The position numbers and the translations under genes were made by a program. From Candidatus Brocadiaceae bacterium (GTDB lineage Bacteria; Planctomycetota; Brocadiia; SM23-32), in NCBI GenBank assembly GCA_003567495.1, contig PWZK01000216.1, forward strand, positions 1 to 14,771: DNA of 14,771 nucleotides, given 5' to 3'. This document shows positions 6,064-12,864 of the stretch, one piece after another. The notes beneath the pieces are model-generated. The model made no database searches, was not told where the DNA came from, and saw only the letters and a list, made by a program, of their open reading frames with translations. Numbering within the stretch: position 1 is the first letter of the stretch; each line of letters begins with the position of its first letter.

Positions 6064-6089
6064 CTCGGAGATCAGGATATGTGAACATA
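6058..6089 (+). repeat. 32-nt repeat, copy 1
   Basis: The sequence starting CTTTTTCTCGGAGATCAG and ending in TATGTGAACATA matches the minus strand of 10632-10663 with a single mismatch over 32 nt. The end TATGT-GA-ACATA is itself a perfect palindrome. The copies are in opposite orientation, about 4.5 kb apart, both in spacers. Confidence 0.7.
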
Positions 6090-6147
6090 GGGCTGAATAA
6101 TCCCATTATTATCGCCGTTGCGTAGTGTAAAAAAGTTTTACCCTCAT

Positions 6148-6176
6148 TTGACTTAAGCGTTGGAAAAACATATCAT
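6148..6176 (+). promoter_or_regulatory. Promoter upstream of ubiB
   Basis: TTGACT (6148-6153), a 17-bp spacer and TATCAT (6171-6176): five of six matches in each box to the sigma70 consensus. A start near 6183 would give a leader of roughly 95 nt before ubiB. The block around the -35 (catttgacttaa) is nearly identical to that of the promoter before the histone gene. Confidence 0.6.
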
Positions 6177-6276
6177 ATCAAGTGCAGGTTTTGCATGGCG
6201 CACATTTTTTCTCGATACGGTCAGCATGCCTGGCCAATAAATTTTTGATATTACGCACCATGAGAAAGCACGACGT

Positions 6277-7980
6277 ATGGTAAAGATCAGCGAAATACTG
6301 CACGCGCCGCGTCGCACCCGACGCATTGCGACAATCGCCCGGGTGCTGGCCTCGGAAGGACTGGAATACCTGGTAGCGAGGCTGGGTATGGGCCACTATC
6401 TTCCTGCCTGGGCGCGTATAAAGAGGAAAAGAACCAGCACCGAGAACCCCCCCGACCTTCCCAGAAGGTTCGCAAACGTGCTGGAGAAGCTCGGCCCCAC
6501 GGCCGTTAAGTTCGGCCAGATGCTGTCGACCCGCCCTGATCTTTTGCCGCCCGAATACGCAGAAGAACTTCAGAGGATATGCCACCACGTCTCACCGTTT
6601 CCAGCCGAAAAGGCCAGAGCCATCCTGGAGCGGGAACTCGGCGGCACGATAGAAACATTCTTTGACGAGTTCAGCGATAAACCCCTTGCAAGCGGCTCTA
6701 TAGCACAGGTCCACGGGGCGCTGCTTAAGGACGGGCGGGAGGTAGTAATAAAAGTGCGACGCCCGGAGATCGAGCGGACGATCGAGGACGATATCGCGAT
6801 CATGGACTACCTTGCCGCCCGGGCCGACAGGCTCGAAGAATTCAAGCCTTTTCGCGTCCCGATGCTGGTGGAGGAATTCGCGGAAGGAGTCAGACGCGAG
6901 ATGAACCTTCTCTCCGAAGCCGCCGACACGCATAAATTCCACGCCGCTTTTAAAGACGACAGAAGCCTGGTGGTGCCGGAGGTTCACTGGGACCTCTGCT
7001 CTCCGGCCATGCTTACCATGCAGTGGGTGGACGGCATTTTCCTGACCGAGTTTGCCGAAAAAAGTGAATCCGAAGACATTCCCGAGCTTAAACGCAAGGT
7101 CGCCATGGTAATCCTTGACAGGTTCTTCAGACAGTACTTCGAGCTGGGTTTTTTCCACGGAGACCCGCATACCGGCAATATGCTTTTGTTGGAAGACAAT
7201 CGCATTGCACTTATAGATTTCGGGCTTTCCGGCCGTGTGGGCGACTTGCTGCAAAGCCGGCTCGGGGCGTTTTTTATCGCGCTGGGAAGGCAGCAGTTCG
7301 AAATGGCGGCTCAGGTCCTGGCGGAGACCGGCGCATTCCCGCCGGATCTTGATGAAGACGACTTTATAACCGAAACCGCCATGCTGCTCGAACGTCACTA
7401 CCACGTGCCGTTTGAAAGTATTGACCTTCAGCAGGCATTCCAGGATGTGATGCGCATAGTTCGAAAACACCACGGAAGAATGCCGCGAAACTTCGTATTG
7501 TTGGGCAAATCGATAGTTACGATAAGCGGTATCGTGAAACAGCTCTCGCCCGGCATAAACACGGCGGAGGTGGCGGCGCCTTACGCCCGCGGCCTTGTAA
7601 GAAAAAAACTCTCGCCGGGCAATGCATCGAAAAGGTTGACGCAATACGCTTATGAATTTTCCATGCTGCTGCAGACAATGCCGCGTGACCTCAGGCAGAT
7701 TATTGGAAAGCTCAAGAACGGAGCCATGGAGTTCGCCGTCGATCACCGGGGTCTTGAAAGGTACCTTCTGGATCTTGACCGCACCGGCAACAGACTTGCG
7801 CTGAGTATAATGCTGGCCGCCATACTGATATCATCCACGACAATACTCACCGCCGAGATCGGCCCGGCAATGACGATACTGGGATGGGACGTGAGCGCGC
7901 TCGGTCTGATTGGATACGGATTTGGATTCATCCTCGGCATATGGCTTGCATTCGGCATATTCCGGTCGGGGACAATATGA
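6277..7980 (+). CDS. ubiB: UbiB/AarF (ABC1/COQ8) family atypical kinase
   Basis: A 567-residue atypical protein-kinase-like ATPase of the UbiB/COQ8 family, whose members support ubiquinone or other isoprenoid lipid metabolism at the membrane. The KxGQ family motif is VKFGQ (77-81). The A-rich nucleotide loop is ASGSIAQVH (138-146), the ATP-binding lysine K159 lies in VVIKVRRP, a glutamate lies in RREMN (206-210), the catalytic-loop equivalent is HGDPHTGN (294-301) and the metal DFG is at 314-316. Two hydrophobic helices near the C terminus (about 508-526 and 538-563) anchor it in the inner membrane, as expected. No ubiquinone gene is nearby, so the actual lipid or role is not known from context. 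The ATG at 6277 has AGAAAG upstream, and the gene has its own promoter. The next gene starts about 90 bp downstream. Confidence 0.92.
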   Translation: MVKISEILHAPRRTRRIATIARVLASEGLEYLVARLGMGHYLPAWARIKRKRTSTENPPDLPRRFANVLEKLGPTAVKFGQMLSTRPDLLPPEYAEELQRICHHVSPFPAEKARAILERELGGTIETFFDEFSDKPLASGSIAQVHGALLKDGREVVIKVRRPEIERTIEDDIAIMDYLAARADRLEEFKPFRVPMLVEEFAEGVRREMNLLSEAADTHKFHAAFKDDRSLVVPEVHWDLCSPAMLTMQWVDGIFLTEFAEKSESEDIPELKRKVAMVILDRFFRQYFELGFFHGDPHTGNMLLLEDNRIALIDFGLSGRVGDLLQSRLGAFFIALGRQQFEMAAQVLAETGAFPPDLDEDDFITETAMLLERHYHVPFESIDLQQAFQDVMRIVRKHHGRMPRNFVLLGKSIVTISGIVKQLSPGINTAEVAAPYARGLVRKKLSPGNASKRLTQYAYEFSMLLQTMPRDLRQIIGKLKNGAMEFAVDHRGLERYLLDLDRTGNRLALSIMLAAILISSTTILTAEIGPAMTILGWDVSALGLIGYGFGFILGIWLAFGIFRSGTI

Positions 7981-8071
7981 GATAACCTCGTAAGCGGGAG
8001 TAATGCTTTTCGGGTTTCCGGAGACTCAGTATCTATTAATGGTAAATTAGGGCGGAGGAGAAAAGGGTAAA

Positions 8072-9217
8072 ATGAAAAAAAATTACATGTTTACACCCGG
8101 CCCCACCATGGTGCCGGCGGAAGTTATGCTCGCCGAGGCGGAACCGATTATCCATCACCGCACGCCGCAGTTCTCCGAAATACTCAAAGAAGTGGGTGAG
8201 GGTCTCAGGGAGCTTTTCGGCACTGATAGGGACGTATATATCGTAACCGGCACGGGCACCGCATCTATGGAAGCCGCCGTGGCCAATACATGCAGCCCGG
8301 GCGATAAGGCGATATGCGTGCGCGGCGGGAAATTCGGGGAAAGGTGGTCCGAGATCGCCTCTGCCTACCGGTGCAACGTCGTCGATGAAGACCTCGAATG
8401 GGGGCGGTCCTTTTCGCCCGAACGCGCCGCGGAATTGCTCAGCCAGCACCCAGATGCGAAGATTCTGTGCATAACCCACAGCGAAACATCAACCGGAGCG
8501 CTGACCGATGTTGAAGCTATTGCCGGCCTGACACGTAAATCCGGCACCTTGCTGATAGTCGACGGTATAACGAGCGTAGGCGTTCACAGAGTGGAGATGG
8601 ACAAATGGGGAGTCGATATAATTGTCAGCGGCTCTCAGAAGGGCTGCATGGTGCCCCCCGGACTGTCCTTTATCGCGGCTTCAGAGCGCGCCTGGGAAGC
8701 CATACAGTCGTCTTCGTCCCCGCGCTATTACCTCGACATGAGGGCCATGAAGAAGAACTGGAGCGATTATCAGACCCCTTACACGGGGCCGGTATCCCTG
8801 ATTCGCGCGCTGCGCAAGGCGCTTGAAATGATGCGTGAAGAAGGGCTTGAGAATCTTTACGAACGACACCGCAGGCTTGCTGAGGCCTCACGGGCCGCTA
8901 TGAAAGCTATAGGGCTGAATCTCGTTGCGGATAATCCCGTCAACGGAGTGACGTCCGTACATGCACCTGACGGCATAGATACCGGTAAACTTACAAAGAA
9001 AATGCGCGACGAATACGGGGTTACGATAGCCGGCGGGCAGGGTCACCTGAAAGGAAAAATTTTCCGGATCGGCCACATGGGGTATGTCTGCAAAGAAGAC
9101 CTGCTTGTGTGTATATCGGCCGTGGAACGTGCACTGAAAGAACTGGGCTATGATTTTGAATTCGGCGCCGGCGTATCGGCGGCTCACAGTGCCTTATTCG
9201 GCGTTCATTTGACTTAA
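8072..9217 (+). CDS. Class V PLP aminotransferase (serine/alanine-glyoxylate type)
   Basis: A 381-residue cytoplasmic PLP enzyme of fold type I, close to serine-pyruvate, alanine-glyoxylate and serine-glyoxylate aminotransferases. Visible features are the opening FTPGPTMVPAEVM (7-19), HHRTPQF (28-34), the phosphate-binding GTGTASMEA (60-68), THSETSTG (135-142), Asp164 in VDGITSVG that pairs with the PLP nitrogen, and the Schiff-base Lys190 in SGSQKGCMVPPG. These enzymes swap amino groups between serine or alanine and glyoxylate or pyruvate. In many anaerobes they operate beside SerA in serine formation, but serA is not visible here, so the direction is open. The start is supported by GGAGGAG and AAGGG close upstream. 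The C-terminal tail past about residue 362 is not clearly conserved. It may share ubiB's transcript, as no strong promoter lies between them. Confidence 0.87.
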   Translation: MKKNYMFTPGPTMVPAEVMLAEAEPIIHHRTPQFSEILKEVGEGLRELFGTDRDVYIVTGTGTASMEAAVANTCSPGDKAICVRGGKFGERWSEIASAYRCNVVDEDLEWGRSFSPERAAELLSQHPDAKILCITHSETSTGALTDVEAIAGLTRKSGTLLIVDGITSVGVHRVEMDKWGVDIIVSGSQKGCMVPPGLSFIAASERAWEAIQSSSSPRYYLDMRAMKKNWSDYQTPYTGPVSLIRALRKALEMMREEGLENLYERHRRLAEASRAAMKAIGLNLVADNPVNGVTSVHAPDGIDTGKLTKKMRDEYGVTIAGGQGHLKGKIFRIGHMGYVCKEDLLVCISAVERALKELGYDFEFGAGVSAAHSALFGVHLT

Positions 9218-9237
9218 CGCATCAAATCGGATAGTGT
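9209..9237 (+). promoter_or_regulatory. Promoter for the histone gene
   Basis: TTGACT (9209-9214, overlapping the end of the aminotransferase gene), a 17-bp spacer and TAGTGT (9232-9237; four of six matches). It would give a leader of about 80 nt before the histone ATG. The -35 context catttgacttaa is shared with the ubiB promoter. Confidence 0.5.
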
Positions 9238-9324
9238 TTAGCATATCGGTCGCAAGGGAACCGGTCGCAGTGCGGAAAATAGACGTATTAGTTTCAAACT
9301 TTTTACCATGAGGAGGTATTACCT

Positions 9325-9504
9325 ATGGCTAAGGAAACATTGCTCGTAAGCTCGAAAGTCAAGAACGTAATCAAGGAACAGGGTCTGATGTGTGCATCTG
9401 AAACACTGGACGCTATTAACGATTGTGTCCACTGTTGCATAAAAAAAGCCGCGGAACGTGCCAAAGCGAACGGGCGCAAGACCGTGCAACCGAAAGACCT
9501 CTAA
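9325..9504 (+). CDS. Minimal bacterial histone-fold protein
   Basis: A 59-residue basic protein. Its plan is that of a single histone fold with a shortened third helix: alpha1 around LLVSSKVKNVIKEQG (6-20), a long alpha2 around SETLDAINDCVHCCIKKA (25-42) running to AERAKANG (43-50), then loop 2 GRKTVQPKDL (50-59). Loop 2 holds the Arg-Thr pair (R51, T53) characteristic of archaeal and bacterial histones, and Lys residues flank the DNA-facing loops. The opening LLVSSKVK and the AKANGRKTV segment closely match the small bacterial histones known from Bdellovibrio and Leptospira. It should dimerise and bind DNA, either bending or coating it. AGGAGG (9311-9316) lies eight bases before the ATG, an optimal signal that suggests abundant expression. 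It has its own promoter and terminator. An unusual feature is a C-V-H-C-C cluster (34-38) plus Cys23. Structure and DNA-binding mode are inferred, not shown. Confidence 0.9.
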   Translation: MAKETLLVSSKVKNVIKEQGLMCASETLDAINDCVHCCIKKAAERAKANGRKTVQPKDL

Positions 9505-9651
9505 ACAGCCTCTCCACGGGCCGGCACAGTTTGCGTATCCACCGGAAAAATAAAATTTCCCCTTGCGTCCGATTTCGGATGGATTTGAGAACGCATTCCA
9601 GGACGGCCCGGAAGGTTGCAGCGGCTGCGCAGAAGCGGCTCGCAAATAAAG
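9505..9651 (+). other. Long 3' untranslated region of the histone gene
   Basis: About 147 bp separate the histone stop from the terminator, nearly as long as the coding region. It contains small hairpins ggaaa/tttcc (9544-9548 with 9556-9560) and tccga/tcgga (9568-9572 with 9575-9579). An ATG-led open frame from 9580 translates as a very basic Ala/Lys/Arg-rich peptide but runs through the terminator, so I do not call it a gene. Confidence 0.4.
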
Positions 9652-9687
9652 AAGGCCCCGTTTCAATACATATGCGGGGCTTTTTTT
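9652..9687 (+). terminator. Intrinsic terminator of the histone gene
   Basis: GCCCCG (9655-9660) pairs with CGGGGC (9675-9680), extended by A/G-T pairs. The loop is 14 nt, and seven T residues follow directly (9681-9687). This is the clearest intrinsic terminator in the window and separates the histone transcript from queE. Confidence 0.85.
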
Positions 9688-9862
9688 ATGCATGGGAAGC
9701 GTCAACAGAAGCGTTTTTTATAGACTGGGAGAACCATCCCCAGTCGATCATATGTCTGCTGTCGTTTGCCCGATCGTTGGTTGTCCACCAGCAAACAGCA
9801 ACCAGCAACAAACAACTACTTTTCCGGCTTGTCCGGGTGGGTTATACGGGCAAAAGAATCCG
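9688..9862 (+). other. Spacer before queE
   Basis: Contains a gactggg/cccagtc hairpin (9723-9729 with 9739-9745) and a CAA-rich tract of gcaaacagcaacc and gcaacaaacaac units (about 9789-9818). No preQ1 riboswitch was recognised. An open frame runs through it in phase with queE, but its translation has no resemblance to the QueE N terminus. Confidence 0.45.
9789..9818 (+). repeat. CAA/CAG-rich tract
   Basis: Repeated cagcaa, acagcaacc and caacaaacaac units. It is the fifth such tract in the window, all of them outside credible genes. Confidence 0.4.
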
Positions 9863-10555
9863 GTGTTACAAAACACTCTGAAAATAATTGAGATTTTTCG
9901 CAGTCTCCAGGGCGAGAGCCTCCTGGCCGGGCTGCCGTGCATGTTTATCCGGCTTGCCGGATGTAACCTCGACTGCCGCTGGTGCGACACCAGTTACGCC
10001 GCAAAAGGAGACGGCGCAGAGACAGGTATTTCTCAAATAACGCGCAGCGTAAAAGACCACGGCGATAGCGCCGTTTGTATTACCGGCGGCGAGCCGCTGC
10101 TTCAGCCCGGCACTTCACGGCTCGCCGAACAACTCCTCGCCATGGGGCTCACCGTAAGCGTGGAGACCAACGGAAGCCGGGACATATCGGTCCTGCCGCG
10201 TGGGGTCATACGCGTTATGGATATAAAATGTCCCTCAAGCAGGCAGTGCGGAAGCACTCTTAGCTCCAACCTCCCCCACCTTGGGATGAAAGATAATATC
10301 AAATTTGTCATCGCCGACAGCACGGATTTTAGCTGGGCCGTCAACTTCGTAGAAAAATACGAGCTTACGCAAAAAAGCGCGGTGCTTTTTTCGCCCGTCA
10401 TATTGCCGGAAAAAGGGCAACAGACCCGTAATCCCGACATCCTTATTTCAAAGGCACGACAACTTGCCGAATGGATACTGGACTCGGGCTTGCAGGTGAG
10501 ACTGCAGATTCAACTCCATAAAATGCTCTGGCCCGAATGCCACAGAGGAAAATAG
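9863..10555 (+). CDS. queE: 7-carboxy-7-deazaguanine synthase QueE
   Basis: Radical SAM enzyme that converts 6-carboxytetrahydropterin to 7-carboxy-7-deazaguanine on the way to queuosine or other 7-deazaguanines. From GTG at 9863 the protein has 230 residues, normal for QueE. It starts with the family's KIIEIFRSLQGES (7-19), then the cluster motif CNLDCRWC (C34, C38, C41; CX3CX2C binding a 4Fe-4S cluster with SAM) and GGEP (75-78). VETNGS and MDIKCPSS follow in the expected order. The frame is open up to 9692, but those 57 extra residues include a CAA-rich repeat and look non-coding, so the GTG (alternatively CTG at 9878) is the likely start; the ribosome binding site is weak. No QueC, QueD or preQ0 genes are visible here. 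The histone terminator isolates it from the gene before. Confidence 0.92.
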   Translation: MLQNTLKIIEIFRSLQGESLLAGLPCMFIRLAGCNLDCRWCDTSYAAKGDGAETGISQITRSVKDHGDSAVCITGGEPLLQPGTSRLAEQLLAMGLTVSVETNGSRDISVLPRGVIRVMDIKCPSSRQCGSTLSSNLPHLGMKDNIKFVIADSTDFSWAVNFVEKYELTQKSAVLFSPVILPEKGQQTRNPDILISKARQLAEWILDSGLQVRLQIQLHKMLWPECHRGK

Positions 10556-10560
10556 AACCA

Positions 10561-10580
10561 CCTGCCTGCTGCAGACAGGC
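10561..10580. repeat. CTGCCTG-type hairpin after queE
   Basis: GCCTG (10564-10568) and CAGGC (10576-10580) form a hairpin five bases after the queE stop. It resembles 3474-3490 and the inner hairpin at 3381-3408. It is too weak alone to be a convincing terminator. Confidence 0.4.
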
Positions 10581-10631
10581 TGATCAACACAGATATAGTA
10601 TCTTATTTATGTAAATCCTCAGTGAACCCCG

Positions 10632-10663
10632 TATGTTCACATATTCTGATCTCCGAGAAAAAG
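10632..10663 (-). repeat. 32-nt repeat, copy 2
   Basis: Minus-strand copy of the repeat at 6058-6089 with one mismatch in 32 nt. It lies between the convergent ends of queE and thiC. Confidence 0.7.
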
Positions 10664-10680
10664 CCCTTTTGACCTTTATT

Positions 10681-10708
10681 AAAATTTTTCAAGCTCCGTC
10701 TTGAAAAA
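10681..10708 (-). terminator. Hairpin after thiC
   Basis: TTTTTCAAG (10685-10693) pairs with CTTGAAAAA (10700-10708) around a 6-nt loop, four bases beyond the thiC stop. On the minus strand TTTT follows. The arms are the same as in the hairpin at 169-204, and here as there the hairpin abuts the stop codon. Confidence 0.6.
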
Positions 10709-10711
10709 AAT

Positions 10712-11971
10712 TCAGCCGCTTTCCCCGTAGATTTTAACCGCACAGAGTTCGCCGCACATAGAGCATATATCGTTTTGTTCTTCGCCCCCGATAAGTTCCA
10801 GGTATCGCTGCGGGTCGATCACATATTTTGCCATTTCGTTCCAATCGCGTTTTGACCTTGCAAGGCTCATTTTCCGGTCCTTTTCGACCGCACCGGACAC
10901 GTTTTTTTCGATGTCGCCGATATGCGCCGCTATACGGGCCAGCACCACCCCTTCCCTGACGTCATCTGCATCCGGCAGGCCGATGTGTTCGCGCGGGGTC
11001 AGATAGCACAGGAAGTCGGCGCCGGCCGCCGCGGCTACCGCACCGCCTATGGCGCCTGCAAAATGATCGTACCCCGCTGCGATATCGGTTGGCAGCGGGC
11101 CCAGGACATAGAACGGGGCATCTTTGCAGTATTCCTTTTCAAGCCTGACGTTTTCCGTTATTTGTCCCAGTGGCACGTGTCCGGGGCCTTCTATCATTAC
11201 CTGGACGCCGGCATCGCGAGCGCGCCCGGCCAGCTCGCCCAGCACTCTGAGTTCGTGCAGCTGGGCTTCATCGGTGGCATCGTCTATGCAGCCCGGCCGA
11301 AGTCCGTCTCCGAGACTCAGCGTAAGGTCATATTCGGCGGCTATGGAGAGTATATCATCGTAATGTTGATAGAGAAAGTTTTCATCACCGCTCTGTCGCA
11401 TCCACCTTATCAGCATTGAACCGCCGCGGCTGACAACCCCCATGAGACGTTTTTCCAGAAGCGGCAGAGCACCTCGCGTTATGCCGGAATGAATCGTAAC
11501 AAAATCCACACCATCTTCAGCCTGTCGCTTGAGGACGTTCAGGAAACCTTTTATTCCAAAGTCCGCCGTGTCCCCGGCTTCCCTGGCAGCCTGATAAATG
11601 GGGACAGTACCCAGCGGCCGCGGGCAGGATTCTATAATTTGCACCCGGTTCTCATCTATATCTTCTCCGATGCTAAGGTCCATTACGGCGTCCGCACCGG
11701 CCTCTATCGCAACGTTCAGTTTTTTCAGCTCCTCTTTTGTATCGCTGCGTTGGGGTGAAGAGCCTATGTTCGCGTTGACTTTTGTGCGCAGTCCGCCACC
11801 GATCCCGACGGCCTTAAAGGCGCCGCGACGTTTTTTATTCACCGGGATTACAATTTTTCCATCCGATATGGCTTTAATCAGCATGGCGGGCGGCATGCGC
11901 TCCGAACGCGACACTTCCAGTGCCTGCTCGGTCAGATTACCTCTCCTCGCCTCTGTAAGTTGTGTTTTCAT
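10712..11971 (-). CDS. thiC: Phosphomethylpyrimidine synthase ThiC, short form
   Basis: A radical SAM enzyme that turns aminoimidazole ribotide into hydroxymethylpyrimidine phosphate, the pyrimidine half of thiamine. The 419 residues match the short ThiC class without the N-terminal extension of enterobacterial enzymes. Landmarks: LRTKVNANIG (61-70), VMDLSIG (96-102), GTVPIYQA (121-128), SRGGS (181-185), LSLGDGLRPG (218-227), MIEGPGHVPL (259-268), APFYVLGPLPTD (285-296), CYLTPREH (322-329) and the C-terminal cluster motif CSMCGELC (C403, C406, C410). That cluster reads CX2CX3C, one residue shorter than the CX2CX4C of long ThiC. The closely related anaerobic enzyme BzaF (5-hydroxybenzimidazole synthase) shares most of these motifs and cannot be ruled out. 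The gene lies 80 bp after proC on the same strand. No TPP riboswitch was recognised in that gap, and the ribosome binding site is weak. Confidence 0.9.
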   Translation of the reverse strand: MKTQLTEARRGNLTEQALEVSRSERMPPAMLIKAISDGKIVIPVNKKRRGAFKAVGIGGGLRTKVNANIGSSPQRSDTKEELKKLNVAIEAGADAVMDLSIGEDIDENRVQIIESCPRPLGTVPIYQAAREAGDTADFGIKGFLNVLKRQAEDGVDFVTIHSGITRGALPLLEKRLMGVVSRGGSMLIRWMRQSGDENFLYQHYDDILSIAAEYDLTLSLGDGLRPGCIDDATDEAQLHELRVLGELAGRARDAGVQVMIEGPGHVPLGQITENVRLEKEYCKDAPFYVLGPLPTDIAAGYDHFAGAIGGAVAAAAGADFLCYLTPREHIGLPDADDVREGVVLARIAAHIGDIEKNVSGAVEKDRKMSLARSKRDWNEMAKYVIDPQRYLELIGGEEQNDICSMCGELCAVKIYGESG

Positions 11972-12051
11972 AGTATTTACCCGGACATTACGCCGGATTG
12001 AAGAATATGCGGGCTAACCTGCTTATGGACAAAGCCGACACTGCGCGAAAA

Positions 12052-12864
12052 TTATTTTTCTCTTCCCGACTCTCTGCTCTTTCTTGCAGCGGCCTCTACG
12101 GCGCCGATCAGGGCGCTGCGAAACGCACCGCGTTCCAGCGCATGCACACCTTCAATAGTTGTGCCTCCGGGGGTAGTTACGTTATCCTTGAGTTTTTCCG
12201 GATGTTCTTTTGTGGAAAGAACGAGCCGGGCCGCTCCGAGCAAGGTTTGGGCGGCCAGCTCGGTGGCATCGACGCGTGAAAGCCCCATTTTCACGCCGCC
12301 GTCGCTCAGAGCCTGTATAGCCATAAAAGCATATGCCGGGCCGCTGCCGCTCAGGCCGGTAACGGCATCCATCATCTCTTCCCTCACTTCGATGCAGAGG
12401 CCTACGGACGAAAAAATTTCACGTGCCGAAGCTATGTCAGTTTCACTGCAGCCGTCGCTGCTGCAAAAAGCGGTCGCGCCCTCACCTACCGTAGCCGGCG
12501 TATTCGGCATCGCTCTGATTATTCCGGATGCAGGCATAGCTTCGCCCAGCCAATTCAGTGTTATGCCGGGCGCTTTAGAGATTAACAGGTGGTGCTCCTT
12601 TATCCCGGGTGCGGCTTCGGCGGCCACAGCGGGGAGAACCCCGGGTTTAACGGCCAGAATGATGATCTCGCATTTCTTCAGCACCTCTTTGTTGTCTGAG
12701 CCCACGTTATCACCGATAAAAGCCCGCATAGCCTCCCTGCTCTCTTTTGACGGATCGCCGGCATAAATACACTCTTCCCGCGCGACTCCTGCATCAATCA
12801 TTCCTTTAACAAGGCTTCGGGCCATCGTGCCTGCACCCACAAAACCTATTTTTCTATCTATCAT
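12052..12864 (-). CDS. proC: Pyrroline-5-carboxylate reductase ProC
   Basis: Reduces 1-pyrroline-5-carboxylate to proline with NAD(P)H, the last step of proline synthesis, in the cytoplasm. The 270-residue length is standard. It has the Rossmann loop GFVGAGTMA (7-15), the strand ending ILAVKP (69-74), AMPNTPATVGEG (118-129) and the C-terminal GLSGSGPAYAF (170-180), followed by LKDNVTTPGGTTIEG (225-239), the strongest signature of the family. A small difference is ISKAPGI (95-101), where SIAAGI is usual. The ATG at 12864 has GGAGG five bases upstream, which lies inside the end of the preceding DUF285 gene. The two overlap by 11 bp, so their translation may be coupled. thiC follows on the same strand. 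Confidence 0.96.
   Translation of the reverse strand: MIDRKIGFVGAGTMARSLVKGMIDAGVAREECIYAGDPSKESREAMRAFIGDNVGSDNKEVLKKCEIIILAVKPGVLPAVAAEAAPGIKEHHLLISKAPGITLNWLGEAMPASGIIRAMPNTPATVGEGATAFCSSDGCSETDIASAREIFSSVGLCIEVREEMMDAVTGLSGSGPAYAFMAIQALSDGGVKMGLSRVDATELAAQTLLGAARLVLSTKEHPEKLKDNVTTPGGTTIEGVHALERGAFRSALIGAVEAAARKSRESGREK

Larger units (their letters stand above)
5839..6276. other. Gene-free spacer with repeat cluster and promoter
   Basis: No gene is supported here. In order it holds stem-loop family 1 (5853-5900), a CAA-rich tract (5901-5940), the two-stem element (5954-6026), a hairpin leading into a 32-nt repeat (6044-6089), and the ubiB promoter (6148-6176). It thus looks like several repeat types stacked head to tail. 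Confidence 0.6.

Noticed and set aside
6260..6283. Seven-codon leader ORF ending across the ubiB start (ATGGTAA)
   Set aside because: No ribosome binding site precedes it; a chance occurrence is likelier than an attenuation peptide.
6592..7746. Long minus-strand open frame opposite ubiB
   Set aside because: It is a shadow of a clearly recognised gene and has no recognisable motifs.
9692..9862. 57-residue N-terminal extension of QueE
   Set aside because: The extension translates repeat-like spacer DNA and a hairpin; QueE homology starts immediately after the GTG at 9863.
9423..9881. 152-residue open frame after the histone, with a basic Ala/Lys-rich stretch
   Set aside because: It overlaps the histone gene in another frame, crosses the intrinsic terminator and a CAA-rich tract, and has no ribosome binding site or recognisable domain.
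11972..12051. TPP riboswitch before thiC
   Set aside because: The 80-nt gap is too short and shows none of the conserved blocks.
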